64,000 nt of DNA from Renibacterium sp. (GTDB lineage Bacteria; Actinomycetota; Actinomycetes; Actinomycetales; Micrococcaceae): assembly GCA_017419405.1 (NCBI GenBank), contig JAFOLH010000001.1, positions 1 through 64,000 on the forward strand. The letters run 5' to 3'. The notes beneath the pieces were generated by a model. That model was not told where the DNA came from, did no database searches, and worked only from the letters and a program-made list of their open reading frames with translations. The position numbers were made by a program, and so were the translations under genes. Below, one piece after another: positions 33,968 to 47,047 of this stretch (position 1 is its first letter; the number at the start of each line of letters is the position of its first letter).

Positions 33968-36900
33968 GAATGGAGCCCTGAACGTTCGATGGAGACTACG
34001 AGCTCAGCCCTGCAAGGCGCCCCGGCCATCTCGGCACCACAGATCTCGGAGATGGCCGCGGGACTCGGCGACCATGCCGATCCGGTGCTGGCAGCGACGG
34101 TGACCGTGGCCGCCGCCTATTGGGCGTCCGCGCAATCGGCCGCTGCGGCCGCGCCCGAGTTCTCCGCCGTGGTGGAAGCCGCCGACGGCGAAATCCTGCA
34201 GCTCCGGCTGGCCCCGCACACCGAACTGGCCGAACTCGCCGGGCAGCTCGCCGAGCATTTCGCGGTGGACGCCGGCTCCGGAGCGCTCAGCATCGGCGGG
34301 CAGCGCTGGACTCTGCAGCGCGAGGCGGCCGGGCAGGCGGACGGTGCCCGGTGGCGGTTGGGCACCCCGGACGGACTGGCCGTGCCGGAAACCCTGATCC
34401 AGAGCATCACCGACTTCCCCGACCGCCGGCTGGGCACCCTGGACGTCGCCGATGACCTGGACCGGCTGGCCGAACTGGCCGCTTGGAATGACACCGCGCG
34501 GCCGCGGGAGCGGCCCACCCTGGTGCAGTTGGTGCAGGAACAAGCGCAGCTTCGCCCGGACGCCGTCGCGGTGCTGGACGGGGAGCGGAGCCTGAGCTAC
34601 CGCGAATTGTCCGAACGTTCGAACCAGCTTGCGCACTTCCTGCTGGGCCGCGGCATCGAAGCGGAAAATGTGGTTGCGGTGTCCCTGCCGCGCAGCGCGG
34701 AAATGGTGGTGGCGCTGCTCGGGATCCTGAAGTCCGGTGCTGCCTTCGTCCCGCTCGACCCGGAATGGCCTGCGGAACGCCGGGCCCTGGTGACCGCGGA
34801 CGCCGGGGCCGTGCTGCAACTGAGCGCACCTGGCGCGCGCAGGCCCGCCGGGCCTGCGCTGGGCGGGCCCGACGTCGTCGAACCCGAAGCTGTGGACCTG
34901 GCGCTGGACGACTGGCAGTTCGGTGACCAGTCGACGGAACTTCCCGAGCTGAGCATCCCCGGCCCGGCCCTGGCCTACGTCATCTTCACCTCCGGATCCA
35001 CCGGCCGCCCCAAGGGCGCGATGATCCGGCATGAGGCGATTTCCGAACGGATGCTGTGGCAATCAGCCGAAATCCTGCACTTCGGCAGCGATGACGCGGC
35101 GCTGTTCAAAGCGCCTCTGGCCTTCGACATTTCGATCAACGAAGTCTTCCTGCCGTTGGTCACCGGCGGCCGGCTGGTGATCGCCAAACCGGGCGGGGAA
35201 CGCGATCCCGGCTATCTGCTCGGGCTGATCCACCGGCACGGAGTCACCTTCGCCTACCTGGTGTCCTCGATGCTCGATGTGCTGTTGGAAATGGCGCAGG
35301 ACGGCGACGAACTGCGCAGCCTCCGCCATGTCTGGTGCGGTGGGGAGTTGCTCACCCGGGACCTGTACGACCGGTTCCGGAACCAGCTCGACATCCCGAT
35401 GTACCACGGCTACGGACCGGCCGAGGCGACGATCGGCGTCTCGCATGTGATTTACCGGGGCGCAGCGGAACGGTTGTCGACCTCTATCGGCAAGGCGAAT
35501 CCGAACACCGAGCTCTATGTCCTGGACCGCAAATTGCGACCAGTCCCGGTCGGCGTGGGCGGCGAGCTCTATGCCGGAGGTTTCCTGCTGGGCCGCGGAT
35601 ACGTCAATGCGCCGGCCCTGACCGCGGGCCGCTTCGTGGCCAATCCCTTCGGTGCACCGGGATCCCGGCTCTACCGGACCGGAGACTTGGCCCGATTCGC
35701 CCCGGACGGTTCGCTGGAATTCCTGGGCCGTGCGGACAACCAGGTGAAAATCCGCGGCATGCGCTTGGAATTGGAGGAAGTCGAGTCCAATCTCGCACTG
35801 CATCCAGGAATCCGGCAGAGCTGCGTGGTGGCCAAACAGAACAGCCGCGGTGGCAGCTACCTGGTCGGGTACCTGCTGCCGGCGACCGGCAGCGGTCTGG
35901 ATCCGGCCGAGGTCAAGGCCTGGTGCCGCAACCAAATGCCGGAATACATGATTCCGACCCACCTCGTGGTGCTCGAGGAGTTCCCGTTGACCGCGAACGG
36001 CAAACTCGACCGGCGGGCGTTGCCGGAACCGGCTGCGGAAGCCCCGGCGGATCTGGAACAGACCACCGACCGGGCCGAGCAGCTGGTCCGCGAGCAGGTC
36101 GCCGAGGTGCTGCAGTTGCCCGCAGTCGGCCTGGAGCAGGATTTCTTCGACCTCGGCGGCGACAGCATTCTGGCGATCTCGCTGCTCAGCGCCCTGCGCC
36201 GCGGCGGTCTGCAGATCACGGTGACCGACATCTTCGCCCGGCGGACGGTCCGCGGCATCGCCGCTGCGGCGACACTGCCCACGGATTCCGGAGAAGGTCC
36301 CGACGCCGGCACCGGGCAGGTCGGCGGCCTGCCGATCGTGCGCTGGCTCGGCGAGCGGTCCGGCCGGGTGGACGGTTTCGTGCAGTCGGTGCTCTTCGAT
36401 GCCCCGGCGGAACTCAGTGCCGCGGGCCTGGACGCGATCCTCGGCGCGATCATCGAACGGCACCCGATGCTCCGGGCGAAATTGCTCCGCAAGCGGCCCT
36501 GGGGCTTCGAGATTCCGGAACCCGCGGCAGAGCCGCGGAAGGGCTGCTGGCAGAGTGCCGGCCGGCGCGCCGGAGCCGAGGGCGCCGAATCGGCGGCCGA
36601 GCTGGAAGACAGCGCATTACGCGCCGAGACCGAGGCGGCCATCGCCCGGCTCGACCCGGATGCCGGGACGATGCTGCAAGCCGTCTGGTTCCCGGAACAG
36701 CACCGGTTGCTGGTGGTCGTGCACCACCTCGTGGTCGACGGTGTTTCCTGGCGGATCCTGCTGGACGACCTGGAACAGGCTTGGCAGCAGTTCGCGGCGG
36801 GCGAGCCGATCCGGCTCCCGGAAACCGGGATGTCCATGAAGACCTGGACCGAGACGCTCGAAGCCGCTGCGACCGAGGCCTTCGGGGCGGATGACGGCTA

Positions 36901-39900
36901 CTGGAACGCGCCGCTCCCGGGCGAAGACCAACTGATCGCCCGGGCGGCTTTGTCCGGGCAGACCGTGGCCGAAGAAAAGCAGCACACCGTGACCGTGGAC
37001 CCGGCTACCACTGCGGCCTTGCTGGGCGAGGTGCCTTCGGCCTTCCACACCTCGGTCAACGAGGTGCTGCTGACCGCGCTGTCCCTGGCCTTGGCACGAT
37101 GGCGCAAGCACCTGGGCCAAGGGCAGACTTTCGCACACATCGAGCTGGAAGGCCATGGCCGGGAAAACCGCGCCCTGGTGCCCTTCCTGGGCCGGGAAGC
37201 GGACCTGTCCCGGACCATCGGCTGGTTCACCACGCTGTTCCCGGTCGTCGTCGATCCCGGAAGCCAAGACGCGGAACCCGGAACCGAGGCTCTGGTCGCC
37301 GCGCTGAAACGGGTCAAAGACCAGCTGGCCGCGGTGCCGAACCAGGGCTTGTCCTGGGGCGTCGGCCGCTATTTGGCGGAGCAGGGGAATCGTTTCGAGC
37401 CCCGCCCCGACTGCCAGGTGCTGTTCAATTACCTCGGCCGGTTCGGCAGCTCGACGCATGCCGGCGGACCCGACGGCGCAGCCAAGAACGCCGCGAAGGG
37501 CTGGCGGCTGCGCGGCAACTCCGGTCAATTGGGCGAACGGCGGGATCCTTCGATGGAGTTGCCCCGGGCGCTGGAATTCAATGCCATCGCGGAACCCGGC
37601 AGTACCGGGGAACACGAGTTGAGCACCGTGATCTCCTGGCCGGACGGGTTGTTCAGCCAGACGGACATCGAAACGATCGCCGGCTATTGGCAGAGCGCGT
37701 TGCGGCAATTGGCCGGTCTGGCCGAGGCGGCGGAGGTCGGCGGGCACTCCAGCAGCGACTTCCCGTTGATCGGGCTGAGCCAAGACCAGGTGGACCAGTT
37801 CGACGGCCCCCGGTTGCTGGACCTGCTCCCGCTTTCCCCGCTGCAGCAGGGGCTGTATTTCCACTCCGTGTTCGATGCGGATTCCGCCGGACAGTATGTG
37901 GAGCAGCAGATCATCACCCTGCAGGGTCCGTGCGATCCGCAGCGGATCTCCGCAGCGGCCGGCCGGCTCTACGAGATCTTCCCGAACCTCGCCGCGCGGT
38001 TCGCCAGCCTGGCCGACGGCCGGCTGCTTTCGGTGCTGGAACGCGGGGTGGACCCGCAGTTGCAGAGCCTGGACTTCAGCGCCGAGCCGGATCCCGCCGC
38101 GGCGGTCGCGGCCTTCGCGGCGCAGGACCGACTGACCGGATTCGACCTGGCCGTCGCCCCGCTGATCCGCTACACCCTGATCCGGACCGCCGCGGAGGAG
38201 CACGTCCTGGTGCAGACCGTGCACCACATCATCGCGGACGGCTGGTCGGTGCCGACGATGCTCGATGCCCTGTTGGCGGAATACCACCGGCCGGGCAGCG
38301 TGCTCCGTCCGGTGGCCGGCTATGCGGCGTACCTGGCGTGGTTGCAGGAGCAAGACGGCGAACGGTCTGCTTCGGTGTGGCGTGAGCAATTGGCCGGCTT
38401 GCGGCAACCGAGCCTGGTCCGCCCGGGGCACGTGCCTTCCGAATCGTTCGCCGAAACGGGCCTCGACTTCGGCGATGCCGCTGCGCTGGAGGCTGTGCTG
38501 CGGGAATCCGGCAGTACGCTCAGCGTTGCCGTGCACACTGCCTGGGGGCTGGCGATGGCCAAACTCCTGCAGCGTCCGGATGTGGTCTTCGGCTCCACGG
38601 TCTCCGGCCGGGAGGCGGATGTCACCGGCATTGCGGAGATGGTCGGATTGTTCATCAACACTGTTCCGGTGCGCAGCTCCTTCGTTCCGGAACCGGAATC
38701 CGGCGGTGCCGGGATCAGCTTGGGCGAAGCGCTGGCCCGGATGCGCCGCCAGCACGACGCGGTCCGGCCGCACCAGCACGAGTCGCTGGGCACGATCCAG
38801 CGCGATGCCGGGTTGGGAACCCTGTTCGACACCTTGGTGGTGTTCGACCTGTCCGCCGACCCCGCCGGATTGGGCCGGCCCGGTGACTCGCTGCGGATCA
38901 CTGCGATCGATGGCGAAGGCGCCCCGCATTACCCGATGACGCTCGCCGTGATGCCGCGGCAGAAGCCTTCCGGCGCGGGCCTGGAACTCGCCGTGAAGCT
39001 GATCTACGACGCCGCAGCGGTCAGCGGAGCCGAAGCTGCCGAGGCCTTGGCGGACTTTGCTGATGTGCTGCACCGGATCGGCCGGAATGAACTGGCGGCC
39101 GAGCTCGCTGCTGCGGAATTCAGCAGCTCGGAATCCAGGCCCGCGGTTTCCGGCAGCGCCGCTGCGCAGCTCGGATCCGCGATGGATTTGAACGCCCGGA
39201 TCGCACCGTTGGCGGCACCGGAACCGGCGACCTTGGCGGATCTCTTCGATCGGGCAGCCGCCCAGTATCCGGGCAAAACCGCGTTGCGGATGTGCCGTTT
39301 CGGCCAGCACTCCGCGGCCGAGCGGTCTGCGGAAACGCTGAGCTATGCCGAGTTGGCGGAGCAGAAGCGGCGGATCGCAACCGCACTTCGCAGGGCCGGA
39401 CTGCGTCCCGGCGAGTTCGCCGCAGTGGCCGCAGAACGGTCGTTGGAACAGATCGCGGCGCTCATCGGGGTGGTCAGCGCCGAGGCTGCATCGGTCCCCT
39501 TGGACCTGGCCCATCCGGACGAACGGCTCGCATTCATCCTCGGTGACGCCAAACCGCGCGTGGTTTTGACCACCGCCGGGCAGCAGGCGCGGATCCGGCG
39601 GTTGCTGGACCTCGCGGTGGCGTCCAGCTCCGATCCGGCGGAGCAGGCGGCCTTGGCGGCCACCGAGGTTCTGCTGATCGAAGACATCGTCCGGGAAACC
39701 GATCCCGATGCGGGAGCACCGGAAGCCGGCACGGAACCGAAGCCGGTGCAATGGCGCAAACCCGCGTACTTGATCTACACCTCCGGCTCCACCGGTCGGC
39801 CCAAGGGAGTGTTGGTGGAGCACCGTTCGGTGGTCACCATGCTCGCCAGCGCCGGGGAGCTCTTCGACTATGGCGCCGATGATGTCTGGACGTTGTTCCA

Positions 39901-42900
39901 CTCCTTCGGCTTCGATGTCTCGGTGTGGGAAATGTGGGGCGCATTGGCCCGCGGCGCCGAGCTCCTGATCCCGGATTACGCGCTGACCCGGTCCCCGGTG
40001 GACTTCCGCCGTCTGGTGCTGGAAGAGCGGGTGACCGTATTGGTGCAGAGTCCCTCGGCGCTCTACCGTTTCGTCGAAGCCGACCAGCAGGAGCCGCTGC
40101 CGGGCGACTTCGCGCTGAAGTACATCTTCTTCGGCGGCGAAGCCGTGGCCAGCGAGCGGTTGCGGCCCTGGGCCGAACGCTATGGCACGGGCGGCCGGGG
40201 CAGCGGGCAGCCGAGCCTGGTGAACATGTACGGGCTGACCGAGAACGCAGTGAACATCAGCTACCGGATCCTGGATGCCGGGCAGCTGCTCGACGGTGCG
40301 CCGGTGACGCTCGGCGGCGGAATCCCGGGCACCGAGCTCTACCTTTTGGACGAACAGCTGCAGCCGGTGGCGCCGGGAGCCGCCGGGGTGCTCTACCTCG
40401 GCAGTGTCCAAGTGGCCCGCGGCTACTGGCGGCGTCCATCGTTGACTGCGACCCGATTCGTGCCCAATCCCTTCGCCGCGGACGGATCACGGCTGTACAA
40501 CACCGGCGATCTGGTCCGGTTGACCGAATCCGGAGAGCTCCAGTTCCTGGGCCGGGTGGACGATCAAATCCAGTTGCACGGATTCCGGGTGGAGCTGGGC
40601 GAGATCGAGGCCGCGGCCCGGGATGCCGCCGAGGTGCTCGACTGCGTCGTGGTGGTGTCCGCCGGGCAGGAGCAGCTGGCCGCTTGCGTGCTCTTTGACC
40701 CCGACGTCGTCGGAATCGCCGAGCGCGGGCCCCGGCTCGAAGCGTTGCGTGCCCGGATGGCCGGACGACTGCCGGCACACATGGTGCCGCAGCGTTTCGA
40801 AGGCTTCGACGCACTGCCGCTCACTGTCAACAACAAACGCGACCGGAAACGTCTGGCGGAAAGCATCTTCGGTACCGGCCAACAGCCTGTGGCCCCGGCC
40901 GGGCCGAGCGAACCGGTGGGGGCCGGCGCCCCGTTGGCCGTCCTGATCGGAATTTTCCGCAAGGCACTCGGAACCGAGGACGTCGAGGCGGATACCGACT
41001 TCTTCGCCCGCGGCGGCGACAGCATCGTGGCGATATCCGTGGTCAACCAGGCCCGGGCCGCCGGCATCGCCTTGACTCCGAGCGAAGTCTTCCTGCTCAA
41101 GACGCCGGCCCGGATCGCGGCGAAGCTGCCGGTCGGAACTGCGGATCCGGCAGCTGCCGGATCCGCCGCCGGAAGCGGGAACCCGGGTCCGGCGGACTGG
41201 GGTTCCGTGCCGCTGACCCCGATCATGCACCGCTGGCGCGAGCTGGAACCGGTTGCCGCGCCGGGCGGCTCGGCCTTGGCCAACTTCGTGCTGGCCCGGG
41301 CGGTGGAACTGCCCGGGAACACCAGCGAGCCGCAATTGCGCGGCGCGCTGCGCAGCCTGCTGCACAGCCACCCGGCGTTGCGCACCCGGCTGAGCACCGA
41401 ACCCGCCGATCTCTGGTCTTTGGAGATCAGCGAGCAAGCGGCCGAACCGCAGCTGCAGGTCAGCCCGGCCGGGGAAGCCGGCGAGCTGCAGCGGGTGGCC
41501 GAGGCCGCAGCCCGGAGAATGCGTCCGGAGCACGGCGAGATGGCCCAATTCGTCTGGATCGACCGGGGCACTGCGCCGGGGACCTTGGTCGTCGTGGTGC
41601 ATCATCTGGTCATGGACGCGGTGTCCTGGATCATCTTGCTGGAGGATCTGCACCGGCTGCTCGACGGCGGGACCGTCACCGCGCCGCCGGTGACCTACCG
41701 CGGTTATGCGGAGCGCCTCAATCAAGCGGCGCAGCGGCGCGAGTTCTTGGCCGATCTGCCGCATTGGCTCGACATGCTCGACGCGCCGGCCCTGCTGCCG
41801 GAGTTCCAAGCGCCGGCGGCCGGCACCTGGAATCTCGACGTCGACCTGCCGGAGGAAGCCAGCGCCGCGTTGCTCGGCCGACTGCCGCAGCGTACCGGTC
41901 TGGGCCTCACCGAACTGCTTTGCGGAGCTTTGCGCTCGGCGCTCACCGCGGTGCAGGCAGAGCCCACCGAGCTGAGCATCGAGCTGGAGCGGCACGGCCG
42001 CACCGCGATCGACGATGGGACTGATTTTTCGCACTTGGTCGGCTGGTTCACCGCGATCGCGCCGCTGAAATTGGCGCCGGCAGGCGATCCGTTGGCGGCG
42101 GCCCGGGAAGCGGCCGGCTTGCAGCTTTCGGATCGGCGGAGTCTGGGCTTCGGCATGCTGCGCTATCTGAATCCGCAGACCGCGCCCCGGCTGGCGGCCA
42201 AAGCCGCACCGCAGATCCTGTTGAACTACCTGGGCCGCGGCACCGAGTCCGGGGTGATCCAGCTGCCTGCCGACCCGACGGCGAAAACCGGCTATGCGGT
42301 GGAAGTCAATACCTGGGCCGAAGCCGGGGGACGGGGCGAGATCCTGCGTACCGGCTTCACCTTCGCCGGGGCCGTGTCCTTGGACTTGGGGCTGCGGATC
42401 AGCGAAGCCTGGCTGGCGGCCCTGGCCCAGTTGGCCGAGGCGGCTTCGACTCCCGCCGGTGAACAGCAACTGCCGCTCGCGCCGTTGCAGCGCGGGCTGT
42501 ACTTCCAGGCGCAAATGGCCACCGAACCGGGGCAGTACCTGGCGCAGAACTACTTCGCCTTCGACCGGGAACTCGACATCGCGGCACTGGCCCGGGCCGG
42601 AGCCGCCCTGCTCGGCCAGCACCCGCTGCTCGCGGCCGGGTTCCGCACTGCCGAATCCGGGGAGCCTGAAACGGTCGGGCGAATCGTGCAGTTCTTCGGT
42701 TCCGCGGACGGTTCCCCGGCCGCGGTGCCGATCGAGGTGCTGGATCTGCGCAACGAGTCCGAGGCGGTCGCCGCGGAACGGGTGGCGGAGTACCGGGCCG
42801 ACGACCGGGCGCACGGTTTCGACCTGTTGCAGCCGCCGTTGATCCGGTTGGCCGTGTTCCGGATGCCTTCCGGAGCGGATGGGCTGCTGCTGAGCAACCA

Positions 42901-45652
42901 TCTGCTGCTCTGGGACGGCTGGTCGCACCAGCTGGTGCTCCGCGATCTGTTCGCGGCGTATCAGAGCGCGTTGGCCGGAACCGAAGCCGGGGCATCCGAG
43001 CCTGGCCCGGGTTTCGCCGAATACATCCAAGCCATCGAGGCGAAGGACGCTTCGGCCGCGGAAGAGTTCTGGTCCGGCCGTCTGGCGGATCTGCCAGCGC
43101 CGACGCTGCTCGCCGGAGAGCGCGTGCCGGCGTCGGCCAGCCGGGCCCCGGAGAAAGTGGTCCGGACGATCGGTGCGGAGCAGAGCGAGCAGCTCAAGCA
43201 ACTGGCCCGGAAGCACGGGGTCACGCTCAACTCGGTGCTCAGCGGCGGCTTCGCGTTGTTGCTCGGCGAGTACAGCGGCAGCCAGGACGTGGCGTTCGGC
43301 CTCACCGTTGCCGGACGCACCGATCCGGCAGAGGCCGGCGCGGACTATTCCGGCGCCGTCGGAGTCCTGCTCAACACGATTCCGCAACGGGTCCGAGCCG
43401 AAGCGGCGATGAGCCTGGACGAGTACCTGACCGCAGTGCAAGCAGAACGGATCGAGGCGATGCCCTACGAGTACCTCGAACTCGGCGAGATCCAGCGGCT
43501 CAGCGGACACGAGCAACTGTTCGACAATCTGTTCGTGCTGCAGAACTTCTTGGACGGCGAAGCCTCGGCGGAGCTCTTCGCGCAGCACGGCATCGTCGAC
43601 TCGGAGTCCGAGGACGCCACGCACTTCCCGTTCGCCTGGGTGGTGCTGCCCGGGACCGAACTGCGGATCACCTTGGAGTACCGCCCGGAGCTCACCGGAG
43701 CCGGCCGGGCCGAGGAACTCGTCGACCGGTTCGTGGAGATCCTGCAGCAGTTCTGCGCTGCGGGTCCCGGGGCGCGGATCGGCGCGATCGGACGGACTGG
43801 ACGTCCGCCGGCGCAGCAAACCCGGGAGTTCCCGGCGCTGAGCATCCCGGAGCTCTTCGATCGGGCGGTGGCGGTCCGCCGGGACGAACGGGCCCTGGTC
43901 TGCGGCGACGCGGCGATGAGTTTCGGCGAGCTGCAGGCCCGCAGCGTGCAGTTGGCGCGGCGGCTGGCGGAACACGGCGTCGGCCCGGAGACCTCGGTGG
44001 CGATCGCGGTTCCGCGTTCGCTGGATTCGATCGTGGCGTTGTTCGCGGTCCTGCGCTGCGGAGCCGGTTACGTGCCGCTGGAATTGGACCACCCCGATGA
44101 ACGCTTGGCCGCGATCCTGCAGGATGCCCGGCCGACGGCGGTGCTCACCGTGCCGGCCGTGGCGCCCCGGGTTCCCGGGTTCCCGCAGCTCCTGGTCGGC
44201 GGGCCGGAAGCTGCCGATGCCGGGTTCGGCACCGAGGCGGACCTGGCCGGCTTCGAACCCGGCAACGTCCACCGGCTGCGGCACAGCGCCTACACGATCT
44301 ACACCTCCGGTTCCACCGGGAAGCCCAAGGGCGTGGTGGTCGAGTACGCCGGATTGACCAATATGCTGCTGAACCACCAGCGCCGGATCTTCGAACCGGT
44401 GTTGGCCGCGGCCGGTCACCGGAGGTTCCGGATCGCGCACACCGTGTCCTTCGCTTTCGACATGTCCTGGGAGGAGCTGTTGTGGCTCGCTGACGGACAT
44501 GAAGTGCACATCTGCGACGAAAATCTGCGTCGCGATCCGGCGGCCCTGGCCGACTACCTGCAGCGCGAGCAGATCGACGTCATCAATGTCACGCCGACCT
44601 TCGCGCAGCAGCTGGTTTCCGAGGGCTTGCTGGAGGAGCACGATGCTGACGGGGCGAAACACCAGCCTGCGCTGGTGCTGCTCGGCGGCGAAGCGGTCTC
44701 CGCGCAGCTGTGGACGCAGCTGGCCGAACATCCGAAGGTGGTCGGCTACAACCTGTACGGTCCCACGGAGTACACCATCAACACGCTGGGCGTCGGAACC
44801 ATCGATTGCGCCGATCCGGTGGTCGGCACGCCGATCGACAACACCGACGTCTATGTGCTCGACGAATGGCTCCGCCCGGTGCCGGATTCGGTGCCCGGGG
44901 AATTGTACGTCTCCGGCGTCGGCCTGGCCCGGGGCTACCTGGGCCTGCCGGGCATGACCGCTTCCCGGTTCGTGGCCTGCCCGTTCCGGCCGGGGGAGCG
45001 GATGTACCGCACCGGAGACCTGGTCCGGCGCCGGCCGGATGGCAATATCGATTACTTGGGCCGGACCGACGACCAGGTGAAGATCCGCGGCTACCGGGTG
45101 GAACCGGGCGAAATCGAAGCCGTGATCGCCGGTTACCCGGCGGTGGCCTTTGCCGCGGTCACCGTGGAGACCGACCCGGCGACGCAGCAGAAGCGGCTGC
45201 ATGCCTTCGTCGGGCTGCGCCAAGCCACGGCGGAGGATCCGGGCCAGGCGTTGGCCGGCTTGGTGGCGCATCTTTCCGCGGCCTTGCCGGACTACATGCT
45301 GCCGAGCCATTACGCGGTGCTGGACAGTTTGCCGCTGACCGTCAACGGAAAGCTGGACGTCCGGGCGTTGCCTGCGGCGCAACCGATCGGCACGCTGCTC
45401 GGTCTGCAGCGCACCGCGCCCGGCACGGAGACCGAGCAGATCGTCTGCGAAGCTTTCGCCGAGGTGCTCGGCCTCGATGACGACGAGGTCCGGCTGGAGG
45501 ACGATTTCTTCGGCCTGGGCGGCTACTCGATGATCGCGATCCGGCTGATCGGACTGCTGCGTGCGGAATTCGGCGAAGTGGTGAGCATCAAGGATCTGTT
45601 CGGCTTGCGGACCCCGGCTGCGCTTGCTGCGCAGATCGACAGCGCCAACTAA
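33947..45652 (+). CDS. cchH: Trimodular siderophore NRPS, coelichelin-synthetase type
   Basis: 3,901 residues in the longest frame; the ATG at 33989 (METTSS) is at least as likely. Order: remnant resembling a condensation-domain tail (1-180), A1 (190-690), carrier Ser740, E1 (795-1250, HHLVVDG at 926), C2 (1290-1720, HHIIADG at 1426), A2 (1763-2290), carrier Ser2359, E2 (2420-2830), C3 (2838-3280), A3 (3300-3810), carrier Ser3861. No thioesterase, as in CchH. My alignment to the PheA pocket gives codes DINYWGGIGK (A1), DVWVFGMVNK (A2) and DMENLGLINK (A3). The first and third equal those I recall for formyl-hydroxyornithine and hydroxyornithine in coelichelin; the second is not the Thr code. 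C3 has HLLLWDG where HHxxxDG is expected. Release probably uses the esterase at 45730. Confidence 0.93.
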   Translation: MNRSSVAEWSPERSMETTSSALQGAPAISAPQISEMAAGLGDHADPVLAATVTVAAAYWASAQSAAAAAPEFSAVVEAADGEILQLRLAPHTELAELAGQLAEHFAVDAGSGALSIGGQRWTLQREAAGQADGARWRLGTPDGLAVPETLIQSITDFPDRRLGTLDVADDLDRLAELAAWNDTARPRERPTLVQLVQEQAQLRPDAVAVLDGERSLSYRELSERSNQLAHFLLGRGIEAENVVAVSLPRSAEMVVALLGILKSGAAFVPLDPEWPAERRALVTADAGAVLQLSAPGARRPAGPALGGPDVVEPEAVDLALDDWQFGDQSTELPELSIPGPALAYVIFTSGSTGRPKGAMIRHEAISERMLWQSAEILHFGSDDAALFKAPLAFDISINEVFLPLVTGGRLVIAKPGGERDPGYLLGLIHRHGVTFAYLVSSMLDVLLEMAQDGDELRSLRHVWCGGELLTRDLYDRFRNQLDIPMYHGYGPAEATIGVSHVIYRGAAERLSTSIGKANPNTELYVLDRKLRPVPVGVGGELYAGGFLLGRGYVNAPALTAGRFVANPFGAPGSRLYRTGDLARFAPDGSLEFLGRADNQVKIRGMRLELEEVESNLALHPGIRQSCVVAKQNSRGGSYLVGYLLPATGSGLDPAEVKAWCRNQMPEYMIPTHLVVLEEFPLTANGKLDRRALPEPAAEAPADLEQTTDRAEQLVREQVAEVLQLPAVGLEQDFFDLGGDSILAISLLSALRRGGLQITVTDIFARRTVRGIAAAATLPTDSGEGPDAGTGQVGGLPIVRWLGERSGRVDGFVQSVLFDAPAELSAAGLDAILGAIIERHPMLRAKLLRKRPWGFEIPEPAAEPRKGCWQSAGRRAGAEGAESAAELEDSALRAETEAAIARLDPDAGTMLQAVWFPEQHRLLVVVHHLVVDGVSWRILLDDLEQAWQQFAAGEPIRLPETGMSMKTWTETLEAAATEAFGADDGYWNAPLPGEDQLIARAALSGQTVAEEKQHTVTVDPATTAALLGEVPSAFHTSVNEVLLTALSLALARWRKHLGQGQTFAHIELEGHGRENRALVPFLGREADLSRTIGWFTTLFPVVVDPGSQDAEPGTEALVAALKRVKDQLAAVPNQGLSWGVGRYLAEQGNRFEPRPDCQVLFNYLGRFGSSTHAGGPDGAAKNAAKGWRLRGNSGQLGERRDPSMELPRALEFNAIAEPGSTGEHELSTVISWPDGLFSQTDIETIAGYWQSALRQLAGLAEAAEVGGHSSSDFPLIGLSQDQVDQFDGPRLLDLLPLSPLQQGLYFHSVFDADSAGQYVEQQIITLQGPCDPQRISAAAGRLYEIFPNLAARFASLADGRLLSVLERGVDPQLQSLDFSAEPDPAAAVAAFAAQDRLTGFDLAVAPLIRYTLIRTAAEEHVLVQTVHHIIADGWSVPTMLDALLAEYHRPGSVLRPVAGYAAYLAWLQEQDGERSASVWREQLAGLRQPSLVRPGHVPSESFAETGLDFGDAAALEAVLRESGSTLSVAVHTAWGLAMAKLLQRPDVVFGSTVSGREADVTGIAEMVGLFINTVPVRSSFVPEPESGGAGISLGEALARMRRQHDAVRPHQHESLGTIQRDAGLGTLFDTLVVFDLSADPAGLGRPGDSLRITAIDGEGAPHYPMTLAVMPRQKPSGAGLELAVKLIYDAAAVSGAEAAEALADFADVLHRIGRNELAAELAAAEFSSSESRPAVSGSAAAQLGSAMDLNARIAPLAAPEPATLADLFDRAAAQYPGKTALRMCRFGQHSAAERSAETLSYAELAEQKRRIATALRRAGLRPGEFAAVAAERSLEQIAALIGVVSAEAASVPLDLAHPDERLAFILGDAKPRVVLTTAGQQARIRRLLDLAVASSSDPAEQAALAATEVLLIEDIVRETDPDAGAPEAGTEPKPVQWRKPAYLIYTSGSTGRPKGVLVEHRSVVTMLASAGELFDYGADDVWTLFHSFGFDVSVWEMWGALARGAELLIPDYALTRSPVDFRRLVLEERVTVLVQSPSALYRFVEADQQEPLPGDFALKYIFFGGEAVASERLRPWAERYGTGGRGSGQPSLVNMYGLTENAVNISYRILDAGQLLDGAPVTLGGGIPGTELYLLDEQLQPVAPGAAGVLYLGSVQVARGYWRRPSLTATRFVPNPFAADGSRLYNTGDLVRLTESGELQFLGRVDDQIQLHGFRVELGEIEAAARDAAEVLDCVVVVSAGQEQLAACVLFDPDVVGIAERGPRLEALRARMAGRLPAHMVPQRFEGFDALPLTVNNKRDRKRLAESIFGTGQQPVAPAGPSEPVGAGAPLAVLIGIFRKALGTEDVEADTDFFARGGDSIVAISVVNQARAAGIALTPSEVFLLKTPARIAAKLPVGTADPAAAGSAAGSGNPGPADWGSVPLTPIMHRWRELEPVAAPGGSALANFVLARAVELPGNTSEPQLRGALRSLLHSHPALRTRLSTEPADLWSLEISEQAAEPQLQVSPAGEAGELQRVAEAAARRMRPEHGEMAQFVWIDRGTAPGTLVVVVHHLVMDAVSWIILLEDLHRLLDGGTVTAPPVTYRGYAERLNQAAQRREFLADLPHWLDMLDAPALLPEFQAPAAGTWNLDVDLPEEASAALLGRLPQRTGLGLTELLCGALRSALTAVQAEPTELSIELERHGRTAIDDGTDFSHLVGWFTAIAPLKLAPAGDPLAAAREAAGLQLSDRRSLGFGMLRYLNPQTAPRLAAKAAPQILLNYLGRGTESGVIQLPADPTAKTGYAVEVNTWAEAGGRGEILRTGFTFAGAVSLDLGLRISEAWLAALAQLAEAASTPAGEQQLPLAPLQRGLYFQAQMATEPGQYLAQNYFAFDRELDIAALARAGAALLGQHPLLAAGFRTAESGEPETVGRIVQFFGSADGSPAAVPIEVLDLRNESEAVAAERVAEYRADDRAHGFDLLQPPLIRLAVFRMPSGADGLLLSNHLLLWDGWSHQLVLRDLFAAYQSALAGTEAGASEPGPGFAEYIQAIEAKDASAAEEFWSGRLADLPAPTLLAGERVPASASRAPEKVVRTIGAEQSEQLKQLARKHGVTLNSVLSGGFALLLGEYSGSQDVAFGLTVAGRTDPAEAGADYSGAVGVLLNTIPQRVRAEAAMSLDEYLTAVQAERIEAMPYEYLELGEIQRLSGHEQLFDNLFVLQNFLDGEASAELFAQHGIVDSESEDATHFPFAWVVLPGTELRITLEYRPELTGAGRAEELVDRFVEILQQFCAAGPGARIGAIGRTGRPPAQQTREFPALSIPELFDRAVAVRRDERALVCGDAAMSFGELQARSVQLARRLAEHGVGPETSVAIAVPRSLDSIVALFAVLRCGAGYVPLELDHPDERLAAILQDARPTAVLTVPAVAPRVPGFPQLLVGGPEAADAGFGTEADLAGFEPGNVHRLRHSAYTIYTSGSTGKPKGVVVEYAGLTNMLLNHQRRIFEPVLAAAGHRRFRIAHTVSFAFDMSWEELLWLADGHEVHICDENLRRDPAALADYLQREQIDVINVTPTFAQQLVSEGLLEEHDADGAKHQPALVLLGGEAVSAQLWTQLAEHPKVVGYNLYGPTEYTINTLGVGTIDCADPVVGTPIDNTDVYVLDEWLRPVPDSVPGELYVSGVGLARGYLGLPGMTASRFVACPFRPGERMYRTGDLVRRRPDGNIDYLGRTDDQVKIRGYRVEPGEIEAVIAGYPAVAFAAVTVETDPATQQKRLHAFVGLRQATAEDPGQALAGLVAHLSAALPDYMLPSHYAVLDSLPLTVNGKLDVRALPAAQPIGTLLGLQRTAPGTETEQIVCEAFAEVLGLDDDEVRLEDDFFGLGGYSMIAIRLIGLLRAEFGEVVSIKDLFGLRTPAALAAQIDSAN

Positions 45653-45654
45653 TG

Positions 45655-45713
45655 TCGAGCGGCCAGATCTGCAGGTTATGCCAGGGATTTAGGATGCGGA
45701 TCTGGCCACTCGA
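45655..45713. terminator. Hairpin between NRPS and esterase genes
   Basis: Arms of 15 bases (TCGAGCGGCCAGATC at 45655-45669 and GATCTGGCCACTCGA at 45699-45713) pair except at one position, with a 29-nt loop. The element fills the 77-bp gap between the convergent NRPS and esterase genes and is probably a two-way terminator. Confidence 0.55.
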
Positions 45714-45729
45714 TGGGAACGGCGGGGGT

Positions 45730-46878
45730 TTAGCCGGCGCGATTCAGCAACCAGGTCACGTCGCGGAGCAGAGCGGACCGCCAGCTCGACCGGTCGTGCC
45801 CGGCCGCGGAAAGCTCGGACCGCACCGTGGCGCCGCGCGCCTGGAGCAGACGGAGCACCTCGGCCTGGTGTTCCAGCATCCGGCCTTCATGCTGCCCGAC
45901 GTCGAACGCCACGGTGACTCCGGAGAGGTCGGGGACCGCCGATGGGTCGTCTGCCGGGGCCTTGATCAGCTCACCCAGTGCACCGCCGGCCGGACCGGCC
46001 AGGGGATCGCCGTCGGCCGGTGCCGGGTACCAGAAGGAACCGGACTGGCAGGCCGCGAAGCGGAAGACCTCCGGCATGGTCACCGCGGCGAAGAGCGCGG
46101 CGAGCCCGCCATAGCTCTGCCCGGCCAGTACCGTCGAGGCCGGATCGACCGGGCGGCCGAGCTGTTCCGCCACGAGTGGGAGCAGCTCGTCCCGCACGGC
46201 TTGCCAGAACAACGGGTTCAGCGCGAGTTCTTCGCGGCGGCGGTCCCCGGCGGGCGAAGGCAGGAAAACCAGGGTGCAGGGAGGCAGTTCGCCGGCCCGG
46301 TGTGCGGCTTCGAAAGCCATTCCGGCCGGATGCAGGTAGATCCAATCGTCGCCGTCGAGCAGGAACACCACTGCTCCGGAGGCTGCAGCCTCCGGACCGA
46401 TGGATTGCATCCGGACGGTACGCCGAGCGCCCAGCAGTCCGCTGTTCCAGCGCAGCCGGATCGGCGGCAGCGGCAGCAGCGCATCGGCGGCATGCTGCGG
46501 CCAGAACGGTTGCCCGGCAGCATCCGGGGTTGCTGCGATGGAACGCATCGGACCGGCGCCGTCCGGATTGAGCGGATCCGCGATGCCGCCCGGGGCGTCC
46601 GCGGACTCGAAGCCGTAACTCACCCGGAACGGCGCCGGGAATCCGATCACCGCGAATCGGAATCCGCCCAGGCCCTGGCCGGGATGCAGCTGCATCGGCA
46701 CCGGCTCGGCCCGGTCGTCGAAGCGGAGCAATACTTCGTCTTCTCCAGGCTGCAGGAACAATGCCTGCCAGCCGTCGTCGGTCCGGGCGAAGAACGGGGC
46801 GCGGGCCTGCGCCTGCTGCCAGAACGAGGCTGTTCCGGCCGGTTCTGAAAGGCCGAATTCGGTGAAATCGCCGTGCAT
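45730..46878 (-). CDS. cchJ: Siderophore esterase, enterochelin-esterase (Fes/CchJ) type
   Basis: 382 residues. An N-terminal beta domain (residues 1 to about 140) precedes an alpha/beta-hydrolase of the esterase D/Fes group with nucleophile motif GQSYGG, the Asp in FDVGQHEGR and the catalytic His in AAGHDRSSWR. No signal peptide, so it is cytoplasmic. In coelichelin biosynthesis a homologous esterase, CchJ, takes part in assembly of the tetrapeptide on a TE-less NRPS; intracellular hydrolysis of the ferric siderophore is the other possibility. It is divergent from the hydroxylase gene across an iron-box region. Confidence 0.88.
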   Translation of the reverse strand: MHGDFTEFGLSEPAGTASFWQQAQARAPFFARTDDGWQALFLQPGEDEVLLRFDDRAEPVPMQLHPGQGLGGFRFAVIGFPAPFRVSYGFESADAPGGIADPLNPDGAGPMRSIAATPDAAGQPFWPQHAADALLPLPPIRLRWNSGLLGARRTVRMQSIGPEAAASGAVVFLLDGDDWIYLHPAGMAFEAAHRAGELPPCTLVFLPSPAGDRRREELALNPLFWQAVRDELLPLVAEQLGRPVDPASTVLAGQSYGGLAALFAAVTMPEVFRFAACQSGSFWYPAPADGDPLAGPAGGALGELIKAPADDPSAVPDLSGVTVAFDVGQHEGRMLEHQAEVLRLLQARGATVRSELSAAGHDRSSWRSALLRDVTWLLNRAG

Positions 46879-46933
46879 GTAGATTCAGTGCTCCTGCTCT
46901 GCCGGGACCAGACCGATCCCCAAGGCAACCAAC

Positions 46934-46963
46934 ATAGGATAGCATTACCTTACTTAGATAAGG
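46934..46963. promoter_or_regulatory. Iron-box region between esterase and ornithine hydroxylase
   Basis: ATAGGATAGCATTACCTTA (46934-46952) matches 13 of 19 positions of the IdeR consensus and is followed at once by an overlapping dyad CCTTA-N6-TAAGG (46948-46963). The pair stands between two divergent siderophore genes, so one site could control both. Confidence 0.65.
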
Positions 46964-47047
46964 CTTGCCAAAAAAACAGTCGGTTGACAGCCGCTTGATG
47001 TAGCGCGTCGTCTGGCGGCAAGCACCATTTCGAAAAGAGGATCTCTT

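Noticed and set aside
36617..40411. Minus-strand open frame of 1,264 codons across NRPS modules 1 and 2
   Set aside because: Same shadow effect of high GC at codon position three; no motif or start signal.
40487..45382. Minus-strand open frame of 1,631 codons across the NRPS
   Set aside because: It mirrors the third codon positions of the GC-rich NRPS gene, is rich in Arg, Gln, Gly and His and shows no domain; the plus-strand frame has complete NRPS motifs.
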